Shown: in pieces, positions 10,080 to 21,090 of the stretch
Numbering within the stretch: the first letter of the stretch is position 1
How the letters are laid out: each line of letters starts with the position of its first letter
Source: Streptomyces sp. NBC_01775
GTDB taxonomy: Bacteria > Actinomycetota > Actinomycetes > Streptomycetales > Streptomycetaceae
Length of the DNA stretch: 64,000 nucleotides
Assembly: GCF_035917675.1 (NCBI RefSeq)
Contig: NZ_CP109104.1
Coordinates: 6,758,001-6,822,000, forward strand
Direction of reading: 5' to 3'
Translations under genes and position numbers: made by a program
The notes under the pieces: model-generated
Told to the model about the DNA's origin: nothing
Seen by the model: only the letters and a program-made list of their open reading frames with translations
Database searches by the model: none

Positions 10080-10499
10080 ATGAATACAACGGTCCTCGAC
10101 GGACAAGAGCAGGATGCCGAGATTGAGGCGATCAAGCAGGTGGTTGTCACGCTTGAGCACTCCCAGCGGCACGAGCTGCCCGAGGAATTCATCGGGCTGT
10201 TCCGGGCCGACGCGGTCTGGACGACCGGGCATGGCAAGCGCCTCACCGGTCGGGACGAGATCGCGGCCTTCACGCGGCAGGTGCTCCCCGGGGCGATGAC
10301 GGACGCGACCGTCACATACGAGGTGGTGGACGTGCTGTTCATCCGGTCTGATGTCGCCGCCGTCCGGGCGCACGCGCAGTACTGGACGTCCGACGGCCGG
10401 CCGGACGGGAACCCGGGCAGCCCGCTCTATGTCATGGCGAAGGACGAGGGGCGGTGGCGCTTGACCGCCTGCCAGAACACGGAGATTCTCAGCGCGTAG
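10080..10499 (+). CDS. SnoaL-like / SgcJ-EcaC family NTF2-fold protein
   Basis: 139 residues starting MNTTVLDGQEQDAEIEAIKQ. The pattern EAIKQVVVTLEHSQ...FIGLFRADAVWTTGHGKRLTGRDEIAAFTRQVLPG, split across the first 80 residues, matches the SgcJ/EcaC/SnoaL-like NTF2 superfamily, small alpha+beta barrels that bind hydrophobic ligands or act as cyclases or hydrolases. The C-terminal VYVMAKDEGRWRLTACQNTE-like strand (here LYVMAKDEGRWRL) is typical. No Shine-Dalgarno sequence precedes the ATG, consistent with a leaderless transcript. The substrate is unknown. Confidence 0.8.
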   Translation: MNTTVLDGQEQDAEIEAIKQVVVTLEHSQRHELPEEFIGLFRADAVWTTGHGKRLTGRDEIAAFTRQVLPGAMTDATVTYEVVDVLFIRSDVAAVRAHAQYWTSDGRPDGNPGSPLYVMAKDEGRWRLTACQNTEILSA

Positions 10500-10520
10500 C
10501 AGCGGCGGTGCTCGCAGGTC

Positions 10521-10562
10521 GGCCTCGCCGGCTGCCGGTGACTTCCGGTGGCCGGCGAGGCC
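10521..10562. terminator. Bidirectional terminator hairpin
   Basis: A perfect 12-bp stem (GGCCTCGCCGGC at 10521-10532, complement at 10551-10562) around an 18-nt loop, placed between the convergent stops at 10499 and 10580. Confidence 0.8.
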
Positions 10563-10579
10563 AACCCGTGAGCGTGCCG

Positions 10580-11287
10580 CTACGGCCTCTCCACCCGCAG
10601 CGCGGACAACTGCTGCTCGAACGGCAGCACTTCGAGGCTGTCGGAGGGCGCGGCCCGGGTGTCCGCACGGGGCGCGACCAGCCCCGCCAGCTCCCCGCCC
10701 GCGCGGGCGACCCGGCGGGGGAGGGACGGGGTGAGCCCGTCATCGGGCGCCGCCCAGTCGTCGGTCGCCGCGTAGACCGCCGTGGGCACCGTCACCGCGC
10801 GCAGGTAGGTGAACAGCGGGCGCATCGCGTGCTCCAGTACCAGCGAGTGGCGCGGGGAGCCGCCGGTCGCGCCGAGCAGGGTCGGCTTGCCGGTCAACGC
10901 GTCGTTGTCCGTCATCCCCACGACATCGAAGAAGGACTTGAACAGGCCGCTGTAGGAGGCGGAGAAGACCGGTGTGACGGCTATCAGCCCGTCAGCCTCC
11001 GTCACCTTCCCCACCCCCCTCCGCAACTCGTCACCGGTCAGGCCGGTGACGAAAGCATTGGCTATCTCCCTTGCCACGTCCCGCAGTTCGACGACCTCTA
11101 CCTCGACGCCGTCGGCCCCGGTGGCCTCGTCGGCCCCGGTGGCTCCGGCCTCGGTGTCCCGGTCCGCCAGCGCGACCCGTGTCGCCTCCGTCAGGCGGTC
11201 GGCCAGCAGCCGGGTGGACGACGGCTCGCTCAGTCCGGCCGAGACGACGGCCAGACGTGCGGGACGTACGGGCTTCACGGACGTCAT
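10580..11287 (-). CDS. NADPH-dependent FMN reductase
   Basis: 235 residues with the flavodoxin-like fold of NADPH-dependent FMN reductases: ARLAVVSAGLSEPSSTRLLA at the N-terminus (phosphate loop), a central ADGLIAVTPVFSASYSGLFK, and LLGATGGSPRHSLVLEHAMR. It overlaps the luciferase-like monooxygenase by 4 bp (stop 11284-11286 region, start 11287), so the two are coupled. The pairing resembles the CE1759/CE1758 families of Actinobacteria. The likely role is to supply reduced FMN to the partner monooxygenase. Confidence 0.9.
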   Translation of the reverse strand: MTSVKPVRPARLAVVSAGLSEPSSTRLLADRLTEATRVALADRDTEAGATGADEATGADGVEVEVVELRDVAREIANAFVTGLTGDELRRGVGKVTEADGLIAVTPVFSASYSGLFKSFFDVVGMTDNDALTGKPTLLGATGGSPRHSLVLEHAMRPLFTYLRAVTVPTAVYAATDDWAAPDDGLTPSLPRRVARAGGELAGLVAPRADTRAAPSDSLEVLPFEQQLSALRVERP

Positions 11288-12408
11288 ACGGCAGCTCCCT
11301 CCTGCTCGGCGTCGGCCTCGGCGTCGCGCGCGGCGACCCGCGCCGCGTGCGTGGGCGCGTCCGCCGTCCCGGCGGGACGCCCGGCGGCCATCTCCTTCCG
11401 CAGTACCGGCACGACCTCCTCGCCCAGCATGTCCAGCTGTTCCAGGACGGTCTTGAGGGGGAGGCCCGCGTGGTCCATGAGGAAGAGCTGGCGCTGGTAG
11501 TCGCCGAAGGACTCGCGGAAGGTCAGGGTCTTCTCGATGACCTCCTGGGGGCTGCCGACGGTCAGCGGCGTCTGGTCGGTGAACTCCTCCAGGCTGGGGC
11601 CGTGCCCGTAGACCGGCGCGTTGTCGAAGTACGGCCGGAACTCGCGTACGGCGTCCTGGGAGTTGGGCCGCATGAACACCTGGCCGCCGAGCCCGACGAA
11701 GGCCTGCTCGCGGGTGCCGTGGCCGTAGTGCTCGAAGCGGTCGCGGTAGAGGTTGATCAGCCGCTGGAAGTGGCCGGTGGGCCAGAAGATGTGGTTGGCG
11801 AAGAAGCCGTCGCCGTAGTAGGCGGCCTGCTCGGCGATCTCCGGGCTGCGGATCGAGCCGTGCCAGACGAACGGCGGGACGCCCTCCAGCGGGCGCGGGG
11901 TGGCGGTGAAGCCCTGGAGGGGCGTGCGGAAGCGGCCCTCCCAGTCCACCACGTCCTCGGTCCAGAGCTTGTGGAGCAGGGCGTAGTTCTCGATCGCCAG
12001 CGGGATGCCCTGCCGGATGTCCTGGCCGAACCAGGGATAGACCGGGCCGGTGTTCCCGCGGCCCATCATCAGGTCGACGCGGCCGTCCGCGATGTGCTGG
12101 AGCATCGCGAAGTCCTCGGCGATCTTGACCGGGTCGTTGGTGGTGATCAACGTGGTCGCGGTCGACAGGAGCAGCCGCTCGGTGCGGGCTGCCAGGTAGC
12201 CGAGCATCGTCGTGGGGGAGGAGGGCACGAACGGCGGGTTGTGGTGCTCGCCGGTGGCGAAGACGTCGAGCCCGACCTCCTCGGCCTTGCGGGCGATGGT
12301 CAGCATCGCCTTGATCCGCTCGTGCTCCGTCGGGGTCCGCCCCGTCGTGGGGTCGGCCGTGACGTCACCGACGCTGAAGATCCCGAACTGGATGGGGGTG
12401 GCCGTCAT
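11284..12408 (-). CDS. LLM-class flavin-dependent monooxygenase
   Basis: 374 residues from the ATG at 12408 (MTATPIQFGIFSVGDVTADP); the open frame extends further upstream but that part lacks coding character. The TIM-barrel luciferase-like motifs are present: GLDVFATGEHHNPPF near the start, TTLITTNDPVKIAEDFAMLQ and DGRVDLMMGRGN. The final ~40 residues are an Ala-rich tail. It is the first gene of a two-gene operon with FMN reductase. The probable reaction is FMNH2-dependent oxygenation of an unidentified small molecule. Confidence 0.9.
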   Translation of the reverse strand: MTATPIQFGIFSVGDVTADPTTGRTPTEHERIKAMLTIARKAEEVGLDVFATGEHHNPPFVPSSPTTMLGYLAARTERLLLSTATTLITTNDPVKIAEDFAMLQHIADGRVDLMMGRGNTGPVYPWFGQDIRQGIPLAIENYALLHKLWTEDVVDWEGRFRTPLQGFTATPRPLEGVPPFVWHGSIRSPEIAEQAAYYGDGFFANHIFWPTGHFQRLINLYRDRFEHYGHGTREQAFVGLGGQVFMRPNSQDAVREFRPYFDNAPVYGHGPSLEEFTDQTPLTVGSPQEVIEKTLTFRESFGDYQRQLFLMDHAGLPLKTVLEQLDMLGEEVVPVLRKEMAAGRPAGTADAPTHAARVAARDAEADAEQEGAAV

Positions 12409-12691
12409 GGTGCTCGCCGTCCTCCTGCGGATGGGGTCGAAAGATTGGTTGACTGTTGAACTACATTCCCGTGAATGCTTCCGGAGCCCCAGGAATTCCC
12501 GGTCGCCGCCGGCCCCCGTCCCCGCACCGGTACCCGCCACCCGGGGGCGGGACGCCCCGGCGTGCCGGGGACGCCTGTGAAACGATCAGTTCGGACCGGC
12601 AATCTCCCGGAAACCCTGTGGTGGAATGCTGATATGGCCCCGTAGTGCCGGGCGACCTGAGCGAACCTCTCTGACCTGCAAGGATAGGCCC

Positions 12692-14053
12692 ATGGACAAG
12701 CAGCAGGAATTCGTCCTCCGGACGCTGGAGGAGCGCGACATCCGGTTCGTCCGACTCTGGTTCACCGATGTCCTCGGGTTCCTGAAGTCGGTCGCTGTCG
12801 CGCCCGCCGAACTTGAGCAGGCGTTCGACGAGGGCATGGGCTTCGACGGCTCCGCCATCGAGGGCTTCGCCCGCGTCTACGAGTCCGACATGATCGCCAA
12901 GCCCGACCCCGGCACCTTCCAGATACTGCCCTGGCGGGCCGAGGCCCCCGGAACCGCCCGCATGTTCTGCGACATCCTCATGCCGGACGGCTCGCCCTCC
13001 TACGCCGACCCGCGCTACGTCCTCAAGCGGATCCTGGCCAAGACCTCGGACCTCGGGTTCACCTTCTACATCCACCCGGAGATCGAGTTCTTCCTGCTCA
13101 AGGACAAGCCGGTGGACGGCTCCCGCCCCGTCCCCGCCGACTCCTCCGGCTACTTCGACCACACCCCGCAGAACGTCGGCATGGACTTCCGCCGCCAGGC
13201 CATCACCATGCTGGAGTCCATGGGTATCTCCGTGGAGTTCTCCCACCACGAGGGGGCGCCCGGCCAGCAGGAGATCGACCTGCGCTACGCGGACGCGCTG
13301 TCGACGGCCGACAACATCATGACGTTCCGCCTGGTCATGAAGCAGGTCGCACTGGAGCAGGGGGTGCAGGCCACCTTCATGCCCAAGCCGTTCTCCGAAT
13401 ACCCCGGCTCCGGCATGCACACCCACCTCTCGCTCTTCGAGGGCGACCGCAACGCGTTCTACGAGTCCGGCGCCGAATACCAGCTCTCCAAGGTCGGCCG
13501 CTCCTTCATCGCCGGACTGCTCCAGCACGCCGGGGAGATCTCCGCCGTCACCAACCAGTGGGTCAACTCCTACAAGCGCATCTGGGGCGGCGCGAACCGC
13601 ACGGCGGGCGAGGGCGGCGAGTCGCCCTCCTACATCTGCTGGGGCCACAACAACCGCTCCGCGCTGGTCCGCGTGCCCATGTACAAGCCCGGCAAGACCG
13701 GCTCCACCCGCATCGAGATGCGCTCCCTCGACGCCGGCGCCAACCCCTACCTCGCCTACGCGGTCCTCCTGGCCGCCGGCCTCAAGGGCATCGAGGAGGG
13801 CTACGAGCTTCCTCCCGGTGCCGACGACGATGTCTGGGCGCTCTCCGACGCGGAGCGGCGCGCGATGGGCATCGAGCCGCTCCCGCAGAACCTCGGCGAG
13901 GCGATCAGCCTCATGGAGCGGAGTGAGCTGGTCGCTCAGACATTGGGGGAGCACGTTTTTGACTTCTTCCTCCGGAACAAGAAGCAGGAGTGGGAGGAGT
14001 ACCGCAGCGAGGTGACGGCTTTCGAGCTGCGCAAGAGCCTTCCCGTGCTGTGA
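12692..14053 (+). CDS. glnA2: Glutamine synthetase-like protein GlnA2
   Basis: 453 residues from the ATG at 12692, with AAGGA about 7 nt upstream. The GSI fold is complete: the latch GFDGSAIEGFARVYESDM, FYIHPEIEFFL metal ligands, the ATP-binding HTHLSLFEGD region and RIEMRSLDAGANPYLA. Y371 (GYELPP) falls where GlnA carries its adenylylation tyrosine. Gene order with glnE and overall length match S. coelicolor glnA2 (SCO2241), reported to be a gamma-glutamylpolyamine synthetase in polyamine catabolism rather than a true glutamine synthetase. I infer the same role here from orthology. Hairpins follow the stop. Confidence 0.9.
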   Translation: MDKQQEFVLRTLEERDIRFVRLWFTDVLGFLKSVAVAPAELEQAFDEGMGFDGSAIEGFARVYESDMIAKPDPGTFQILPWRAEAPGTARMFCDILMPDGSPSYADPRYVLKRILAKTSDLGFTFYIHPEIEFFLLKDKPVDGSRPVPADSSGYFDHTPQNVGMDFRRQAITMLESMGISVEFSHHEGAPGQQEIDLRYADALSTADNIMTFRLVMKQVALEQGVQATFMPKPFSEYPGSGMHTHLSLFEGDRNAFYESGAEYQLSKVGRSFIAGLLQHAGEISAVTNQWVNSYKRIWGGANRTAGEGGESPSYICWGHNNRSALVRVPMYKPGKTGSTRIEMRSLDAGANPYLAYAVLLAAGLKGIEEGYELPPGADDDVWALSDAERRAMGIEPLPQNLGEAISLMERSELVAQTLGEHVFDFFLRNKKQEWEEYRSEVTAFELRKSLPVL

Positions 14054-14128
14054 TTGCCCCTGCCCTGCCCCGCCCCTTCCCTCTCCCAGCCTCCGGCCGG
14101 GAGGTGCCCCCTCAGCTCTTCAACGGTC

Positions 14129-14200
14129 GCCGGAGGAGGGCTGAATTTCAGCCCTCCTCCGGCGCTTGAGGAGTGGGGGTTCGGGGGCGAAGCCCCCGAA
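14129..14200 (+). terminator. Tandem hairpins between glnA2 and glnE
   Basis: A 17-bp perfect stem (GCCGGAGGAGGGCTGAA at 14129, complement ending 14163, 1-nt centre) and a second stem TTCGGGGGC-GAA-GCCCCCGAA at 14180-14200. The first is strong enough to terminate glnA2. The second belongs to the GGGGGCGAAGCCCCC hairpin type that also fills the malE-malF gap. Confidence 0.8.
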
Positions 14201-14243
14201 AGAAACGGGAAGGGGAGGGATTGGGGAAAGACAAGGAGTGAGC

Positions 14244-17228
14244 GTGACACACGGCGGCAGGCGGAACAGCACGTTCGGGCGACTGCTGCGGCACGGGTTC
14301 ACGGACCCGGACGCCGCCGCACGCCTGCTCGACGCCCCCGAGCTGGACCGCGTCCGCGCGGACACCCTCTTCCTCGACGCCCTCGGCGCCACCGCCGACC
14401 CCGACCTCGCACTCCTCGGCCTCCTCCGCCTCGTCGAGTCGCTCGACAAGGACGCCCAGTCCCTCATCGACACCCTCCTGGCGGCCAAGCCCCTGCGCGA
14501 CCGGCTCCTCGGCGTCCTCGGTGCCTCCACGGCGCTCGCCGACCACCTCGCCCGTCACCCGTACGACTGGCAGGCGCTGGTCACCTACGAGTCCGCCGAC
14601 CTGCACCCGGGGGTGGAGGAGTTCGAGGCGGCGCTGCGCGGCGTCGACGGGCCGGACGCGCTGCGCGTCGCCTATCGCCGCGCCCTGCTGTCCATCGCGG
14701 CCCGCGACGTGTGCGGTACCAGCGACGTCGCCGAGACGGCGGCCGAGCTGGCCGACCTGGCCACCGCCACGCTCCGCGCGGCCCTGGCGCTGGCCGAGGC
14801 CGAGGCGCCGGAGGACGCGGCGGTGTGCCGGCTCGCCGTCGTCGGCATGGGCAAGGCCGGCGGCCATGAGCTGAACTACGTCTCCGACGTGGACGTCATC
14901 TACGTCGCCGAAGCCACCGACGGCGCGGACGAGGAAACCGCGCTCAAGGCCGCCAACAGGCTGGCCGCGCACCTCATGCGCATCTGCTCCGACACCACCG
15001 CCGAGGGCACCATCTGGCCCGTCGACGCCAACCTGCGCCCCGAGGGCCGCAACGGGCCGCTCGTGCGCACCCTCAGCAGCCACCTGGCCTACTACCAGCG
15101 CTGGGCCAAGACCTGGGAGTTCCAGGCGCTGCTCAAGGCCCGTCCGATGGCGGGCGACCCGGTGCTGGGCTTCGAGTACGTGGACGCCGTCTCGCCCATG
15201 GTGTGGCAGGCCTCCGAGCGGGACAACTTCGTCACCGACGTCCAGCAGATGCGCCGCCGTGTCGTCGCCAGCATCCCCGCGGCGCAGGTCGAGCGGGAGC
15301 TGAAGCTGGGGCCCGGCGGACTGCGCGACGTCGAGTTCGCCGTCCAGCTCCTCCAACTGGTGCACGGCCGCAGCGACGTCACGCTGCGCAGCCCCACCAC
15401 CCTCGAAGCACTCGACGCGCTGGCCGCCGGCGGCTACGTGGGCCGCCAGGACTCGGCGGCGCTGGATGCCGCCTACCGCTTCCTTCGCACCATGGAGCAC
15501 CGCATCCAGCTCTACAAGATGCGCCGCACCCACCTGATGCCCGATTCCGAGGCCGACCAGCGGCGGCTGGGGCGCTCGCTGGGATACCGCAGCGAGCCCG
15601 TCACCGAGCTGCACAAGGCCTGGCGCCGTCACGCAGCCGCCGTACGGCGGCTGCACGAGAAGCTGTTCTACCGACCGCTGCTGGACGCCGTCGCCCAGCT
15701 CGACGCGGGTGAGGTCCGGCTCTCCCCCCAGGCCGCCCGCCAGCGGCTGGAGGCCCTCGGCTATGCCGACCCCGCCTCCGCGCTGCGCCACCTGGAGGCC
15801 CTGGCCTCCGGGGTCAGCCGCAAGGCCGCCATCCAGCGCACCCTGTTGCCGGTGCTGCTGGGCTGGTTCGCCGACTCAGCTGACCCCGACGCCGGGCTGC
15901 TCGCCTTCCGCAAGGTCTCCGACGCGCTCGGCAAGACGCCCTGGTACCTGCGGCTGCTGCGCGACGAGGGCGCGGCGGCCGAGAACCTCGCCCGCGTCCT
16001 GTCCGCCGGCCGCTTCGCCCCCGACCTGCTGCTCCGCGCCCCCGAGGCCGTCGCGCTGCTGGGCGACGAGGGCGGGCTGCGGCCCCGCTCGCTCCTGGCC
16101 CTCACCCAGGAGACCCTGGCCGCCGTCAGCCGGGCCGTCGACGCCGAAGGGGCCGTCGTCGCCGCTCGCGGGGTGCGCCGCCGGGAGCTGTTCCGTACGG
16201 CCGCCGGCGACCTGATCGGCGCGTACGGCACCGAGGGCGTAGCGCCGCAGGACCCGGCCGAATCCCTCGACCGGGTCGGCGACGCGCTCACCGACATCAA
16301 CGCCGCGGCGCTCGCCGGAGCGCTGCGCGCCGCCGTACGCGCCCAGTGGGGCGACGAGCTGCCCACCCGCTTCGCCGTCATCGGCCTCGGCCGCTTCGGC
16401 GGCCACGAGATGAGCTACGGCTCCGACGCCGATGTGCTGTTCGTCCACGAGCCCCGGGACGGCGTGAGCGAGCACGAGGCAGGCAAGGCTGCCTTCGCCG
16501 TCGCCACCGAGATGCGCCGGCTCCTCCAGCTGCCCACCGCCGACCCGCCGCTGGTCATAGACGCCGACCTGCGCCCCGAGGGCAAGACGGGGGCGCTGGC
16601 CCGCTCGCTGGGCTCCTACGCCGCCTACTACCGCCGCTGGTCGATGGTCTGGGAGAGCCAGGCGCTGCTGCGCGCCGAGTACGTCGCGGGCGACGAGGAA
16701 CTGGCCGGGCGCTTCATGGAGCTGATCGCGCCGCTGCGCTACCCCGAGGGCGGTCTGGAGGAGGACGCCGTACGCGAGATCCGCCGGCTGAAGGCCCGCA
16801 TGGAAAGCGAACGCCTGCCGCGCGGCGCCGACTCCACCACCCACACCAAGCTGGGCCGGGGCGGGCTGACGGACGTCGAGTGGACGGTCCAGCTCATGCA
16901 GATGCGGCACGCGGCTCAGGTGCCCGGCCTGCGGACGACCCGCACCCGGGTGGCGCTGGCCGCCGCGCTGGAGGCCGGTCTCGTGGACGAGACGGACGCG
17001 CACGTCCTGGACGAGGCGTGGGTGCTGGCCTCGCGGGTGCGGAACGCGGCGATGCTGGTGCGGGGGCGGCCCGGCGACACATTTCCCTCGGAATCGAGGG
17101 AACTGGGCGCCGTGGGGCGGTACCTGGGCTATGAGCCCGGCCACGTGGGGGAGATGCTCGACGACTACCGCCGGGTGACACGGAGGGCCCGTGGGGTGGT
17201 CGACCGCCTCTTCTACGACGCGGAGTGA
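14244..17228 (+). CDS. glnE: Glutamine synthetase adenylyltransferase / deadenylylase
   Basis: 994 residues. I place the start at GTG 14244 because AAGGAG lies 5 nt upstream; the frame is open further back. Two nucleotidyltransferase domains are visible. The N-terminal one (deadenylylase half) has GMGKAGGHELNYVSDVDV near residues 201-216. The C-terminal one (adenylylase half) has GLGRFGGHEMSYGSDADV near residue 714. Each is followed by the helical GlnD/PII-uridylyltransferase-like region. GlnE attaches or removes AMP on the tyrosine of GlnA according to nitrogen status; its target glnA is at 60937 in this window. It lies 190 bp after glnA2 and is convergent with the PAP2 gene, with a 16-bp gap. 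Confidence 0.95.
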   Translation: MTHGGRRNSTFGRLLRHGFTDPDAAARLLDAPELDRVRADTLFLDALGATADPDLALLGLLRLVESLDKDAQSLIDTLLAAKPLRDRLLGVLGASTALADHLARHPYDWQALVTYESADLHPGVEEFEAALRGVDGPDALRVAYRRALLSIAARDVCGTSDVAETAAELADLATATLRAALALAEAEAPEDAAVCRLAVVGMGKAGGHELNYVSDVDVIYVAEATDGADEETALKAANRLAAHLMRICSDTTAEGTIWPVDANLRPEGRNGPLVRTLSSHLAYYQRWAKTWEFQALLKARPMAGDPVLGFEYVDAVSPMVWQASERDNFVTDVQQMRRRVVASIPAAQVERELKLGPGGLRDVEFAVQLLQLVHGRSDVTLRSPTTLEALDALAAGGYVGRQDSAALDAAYRFLRTMEHRIQLYKMRRTHLMPDSEADQRRLGRSLGYRSEPVTELHKAWRRHAAAVRRLHEKLFYRPLLDAVAQLDAGEVRLSPQAARQRLEALGYADPASALRHLEALASGVSRKAAIQRTLLPVLLGWFADSADPDAGLLAFRKVSDALGKTPWYLRLLRDEGAAAENLARVLSAGRFAPDLLLRAPEAVALLGDEGGLRPRSLLALTQETLAAVSRAVDAEGAVVAARGVRRRELFRTAAGDLIGAYGTEGVAPQDPAESLDRVGDALTDINAAALAGALRAAVRAQWGDELPTRFAVIGLGRFGGHEMSYGSDADVLFVHEPRDGVSEHEAGKAAFAVATEMRRLLQLPTADPPLVIDADLRPEGKTGALARSLGSYAAYYRRWSMVWESQALLRAEYVAGDEELAGRFMELIAPLRYPEGGLEEDAVREIRRLKARMESERLPRGADSTTHTKLGRGGLTDVEWTVQLMQMRHAAQVPGLRTTRTRVALAAALEAGLVDETDAHVLDEAWVLASRVRNAAMLVRGRPGDTFPSESRELGAVGRYLGYEPGHVGEMLDDYRRVTRRARGVVDRLFYDAE

Positions 17229-17244
17229 ATCGGCCCCTGCCCGA

Positions 17245-18102
17245 TCAGGCGGGGCTCGTCGCCAGCCTCGGTAGGCGGTAGGAGAGGCGGCCGTACCAGG
17301 TGTAGGAGAGGGCGAAGCCGAGGCTCAGGCAGAGCAGGCCGCCGACCGCGTCGAGCCAGAAGTGGTTGGCCGTGCAGACGATGACCGTCAGCGTCGTCAC
17401 CGGGTACAAGACACCCGCCACCTTCGCCCACACCGGCTTGGCCAGCATCGCGATGGTGATCCCGCACCACACCGACCACCCGATGTGCATCGAGGGCATT
17501 GCCGCGTACTGGTTGGACATCTGCGCCAGGTTCCCCGAGGCCATCGAGCCCCAGGTCTGGTGCACCTGCACCGTGTCGATGAAGTACCCGCCGTTCATCA
17601 GGCGGGGCGGGGCCAGCGGGAAGAGGTAGTAGCCCAGCAGGGCCGTGCCCGTGGTGGCGAACAGCACCAGACGCGTGGCGGCGTACCGCCCCGGGTGGCT
17701 GCGGAAGAGCCACACGAGCACGCCGATGGTCACGATGAAGTGCAGCGTGGCGTAGTAGTAGTTCATCGAGATGATCAGCCACGTCACCCCGCTGACCGCG
17801 TGGTTGACCGACTGTTCGACGGCGATGCCCAGGGCCCGCTCCGTGTCCCAGATCCAGTCCGCGTTGCGCAGGGCCTCGGCCCGCTGCTCGGGGACCGCGT
17901 TACGGATGAGGGAGTACGTCCAGTAGCTCACCGCGATGAGGGCGATCTCGAACCAGATGCGGGGGCGGCGAGGGGAGCGCAGCCTTTGCAGCGGACTGAG
18001 TCTCGTGCGGGTATGAGTGGGTTCCGCCGGGACTTCGGTGACGTCCTGCGTGGTGGCGTCCTGCCGGCTGTCTTCTTCGGTCCTCGTGGTCGGTACCCCC
18101 AT
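17245..18102 (-). CDS. PAP2-superfamily membrane phosphatase (AUR1-like)
   Basis: 285 residues: a charged N-terminal ~45 residues, then about six hydrophobic segments. The PAP2 catalytic motifs are present as AAMPSMHIGWS and VCTANHFWLDAVGG, the SMH...H...D arrangement of the AUR1/inositol-phosphoryl-transferase-like branch. Its position next to glnE corresponds to a conserved gene in S. coelicolor. The substrate is probably a lipid phosphate or phospho-inositol lipid at the membrane. The enzyme class is clear, the substrate is not. Confidence 0.88.
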   Translation of the reverse strand: MGVPTTRTEEDSRQDATTQDVTEVPAEPTHTRTRLSPLQRLRSPRRPRIWFEIALIAVSYWTYSLIRNAVPEQRAEALRNADWIWDTERALGIAVEQSVNHAVSGVTWLIISMNYYYATLHFIVTIGVLVWLFRSHPGRYAATRLVLFATTGTALLGYYLFPLAPPRLMNGGYFIDTVQVHQTWGSMASGNLAQMSNQYAAMPSMHIGWSVWCGITIAMLAKPVWAKVAGVLYPVTTLTVIVCTANHFWLDAVGGLLCLSLGFALSYTWYGRLSYRLPRLATSPA

Positions 18103-18128
18103 AAGGCGACAGTCTGCCAGACGGGGGG

Positions 18129-18155
18129 ACCCGACCGATCATCCTGCGGTCGGGT
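18129..18155 (-). terminator. Hairpin after malR
   Basis: A perfect 9-bp stem (ACCCGACCG at 18129-18137 with its complement at 18147-18155) and a 9-nt loop, 45 bp beyond the malR stop on the minus strand. Confidence 0.6.
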
Positions 18156-18199
18156 CTTGGGCCGATTGCCTCGTCCCTACGTCTGATCTGCCCCAATAC

Positions 18200-19219
18200 C
18201 TAGGTCCCACGCTTGCCGCGGGAGGCGGTGGAGCCCCGTACGACGAGTTCGGGAAGGAAGACGAATTCGCTGTGGGGAGCCGGGGTGCCCCCGATTTCCT
18301 CCAGCAGCGCGCGCACGGCCGCCTGGCCCATGGCGGTCACCGGCTGACGGATCGTGGTGAGGGGCGGATCGGTGAAGGCGATGAGCGGGGAGTCGTCGAA
18401 GCCGATCACCGACACCTCGCCGGGTACGGTCAGGCCACGTTGCCTGGCTGCGCGGATGGCGCCCAGCGCCATCATGTCGCTGGCGCACACAACGGCCGTG
18501 CAGCCCCGCTCCAACAGCGTCAGCGCGGCGGCCTGACCGCCCTCCAAGGTGAAGAGGGAGTGCTCGATCAGCTCGCCGGGGTCGGCGCCCTCGAACTGCT
18601 CGCGCATCGTCTGCGTGAAGCCCTCGATCTTGCGCTGTACGGGCACGAACCGTTCGGGGCCCAGCGCCAGGCCGATGCGCTCGTGCCCGAGCGAGACCAG
18701 GTGGGTTACCGCCAGTCGCATGGCCGCCCGGTCGTCGGGGGAGACGAAAGGGGCACGCACCCCGGGGGAGAAGCCGTTGATGAGGACGAACGGCACGCCC
18801 CGGGCGTGCAGGCGTTCATAGCGTCCGACGTCCGCCGTGGTGTCGGCGTGCAGCCCGGAGACGAAGATGATCCCGGCGACACCCCGGTCCACCAGCATCT
18901 CGGTCAGCTCGTCCTCGGTGGAGCCGCCGGGGGTCTGGGTGGCGAGGACCGGGGTGTATCCCTGCCGGGTGAGGCCCTGCGCGATCACCTGCGCGAAGGC
19001 GGGGAATATCGGGTTCTCCAACTCCGGGATGATCAGCCCGACCAGGCCCTCACTGCGGCGGCGCAGCTTGACGGGACGCTCGTACCCGAGCACGTCGAGT
19101 GCGGCGAGTACGGATTCGCGGGTGGCCGCAGCGACGCCAGGCTTGCCGTTGAGGACCCGGCTGACCGTGGCTTCGCTGACCCCCGCCTGTGCTGCGATGT
19201 CAGCTAGCCGTGCGGTCAC
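18200..19219 (-). CDS. malR: LacI-family maltose regulator (copy 1)
   Basis: 339 residues from GTG 19219. The N-terminal LacI helix-turn-helix and hinge (LADIAAQAGVSEATVSRVLN, then GKPGVAAATRE) precede a periplasmic-binding-protein-like sugar domain (VGLIIPELENPIFPAFAQVI, FVLINGFSPG, VVCASDMMALGAIRAARQRG, VIGFDDSPLIAFTDPPLTTI). It matches MalR (Reg1) of S. coelicolor and S. lividans, which represses malEFG until maltose or maltodextrin is present. It starts 25 bp after the stop of the GH13 gene at 19245 and is probably co-transcribed with it. A close paralogue is at 26274. Confidence 0.9.
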   Translation of the reverse strand: MTARLADIAAQAGVSEATVSRVLNGKPGVAAATRESVLAALDVLGYERPVKLRRRSEGLVGLIIPELENPIFPAFAQVIAQGLTRQGYTPVLATQTPGGSTEDELTEMLVDRGVAGIIFVSGLHADTTADVGRYERLHARGVPFVLINGFSPGVRAPFVSPDDRAAMRLAVTHLVSLGHERIGLALGPERFVPVQRKIEGFTQTMREQFEGADPGELIEHSLFTLEGGQAAALTLLERGCTAVVCASDMMALGAIRAARQRGLTVPGEVSVIGFDDSPLIAFTDPPLTTIRQPVTAMGQAAVRALLEEIGGTPAPHSEFVFLPELVVRGSTASRGKRGT

Positions 19220-19244
19220 GGGACTGGACCTTACCGGCAGTGCA

Positions 19245-20996
<1,752 letters not shown>

Positions 20997-21090
20997 GCGG
21001 GTTTCCCTCTCGGGCGGGACCCGGTGCGGGTCGGGGAATCACGGCGGGCACGGTCCAGGGCTCAACGGGGAGCCCGACTCCCGGGTTACT

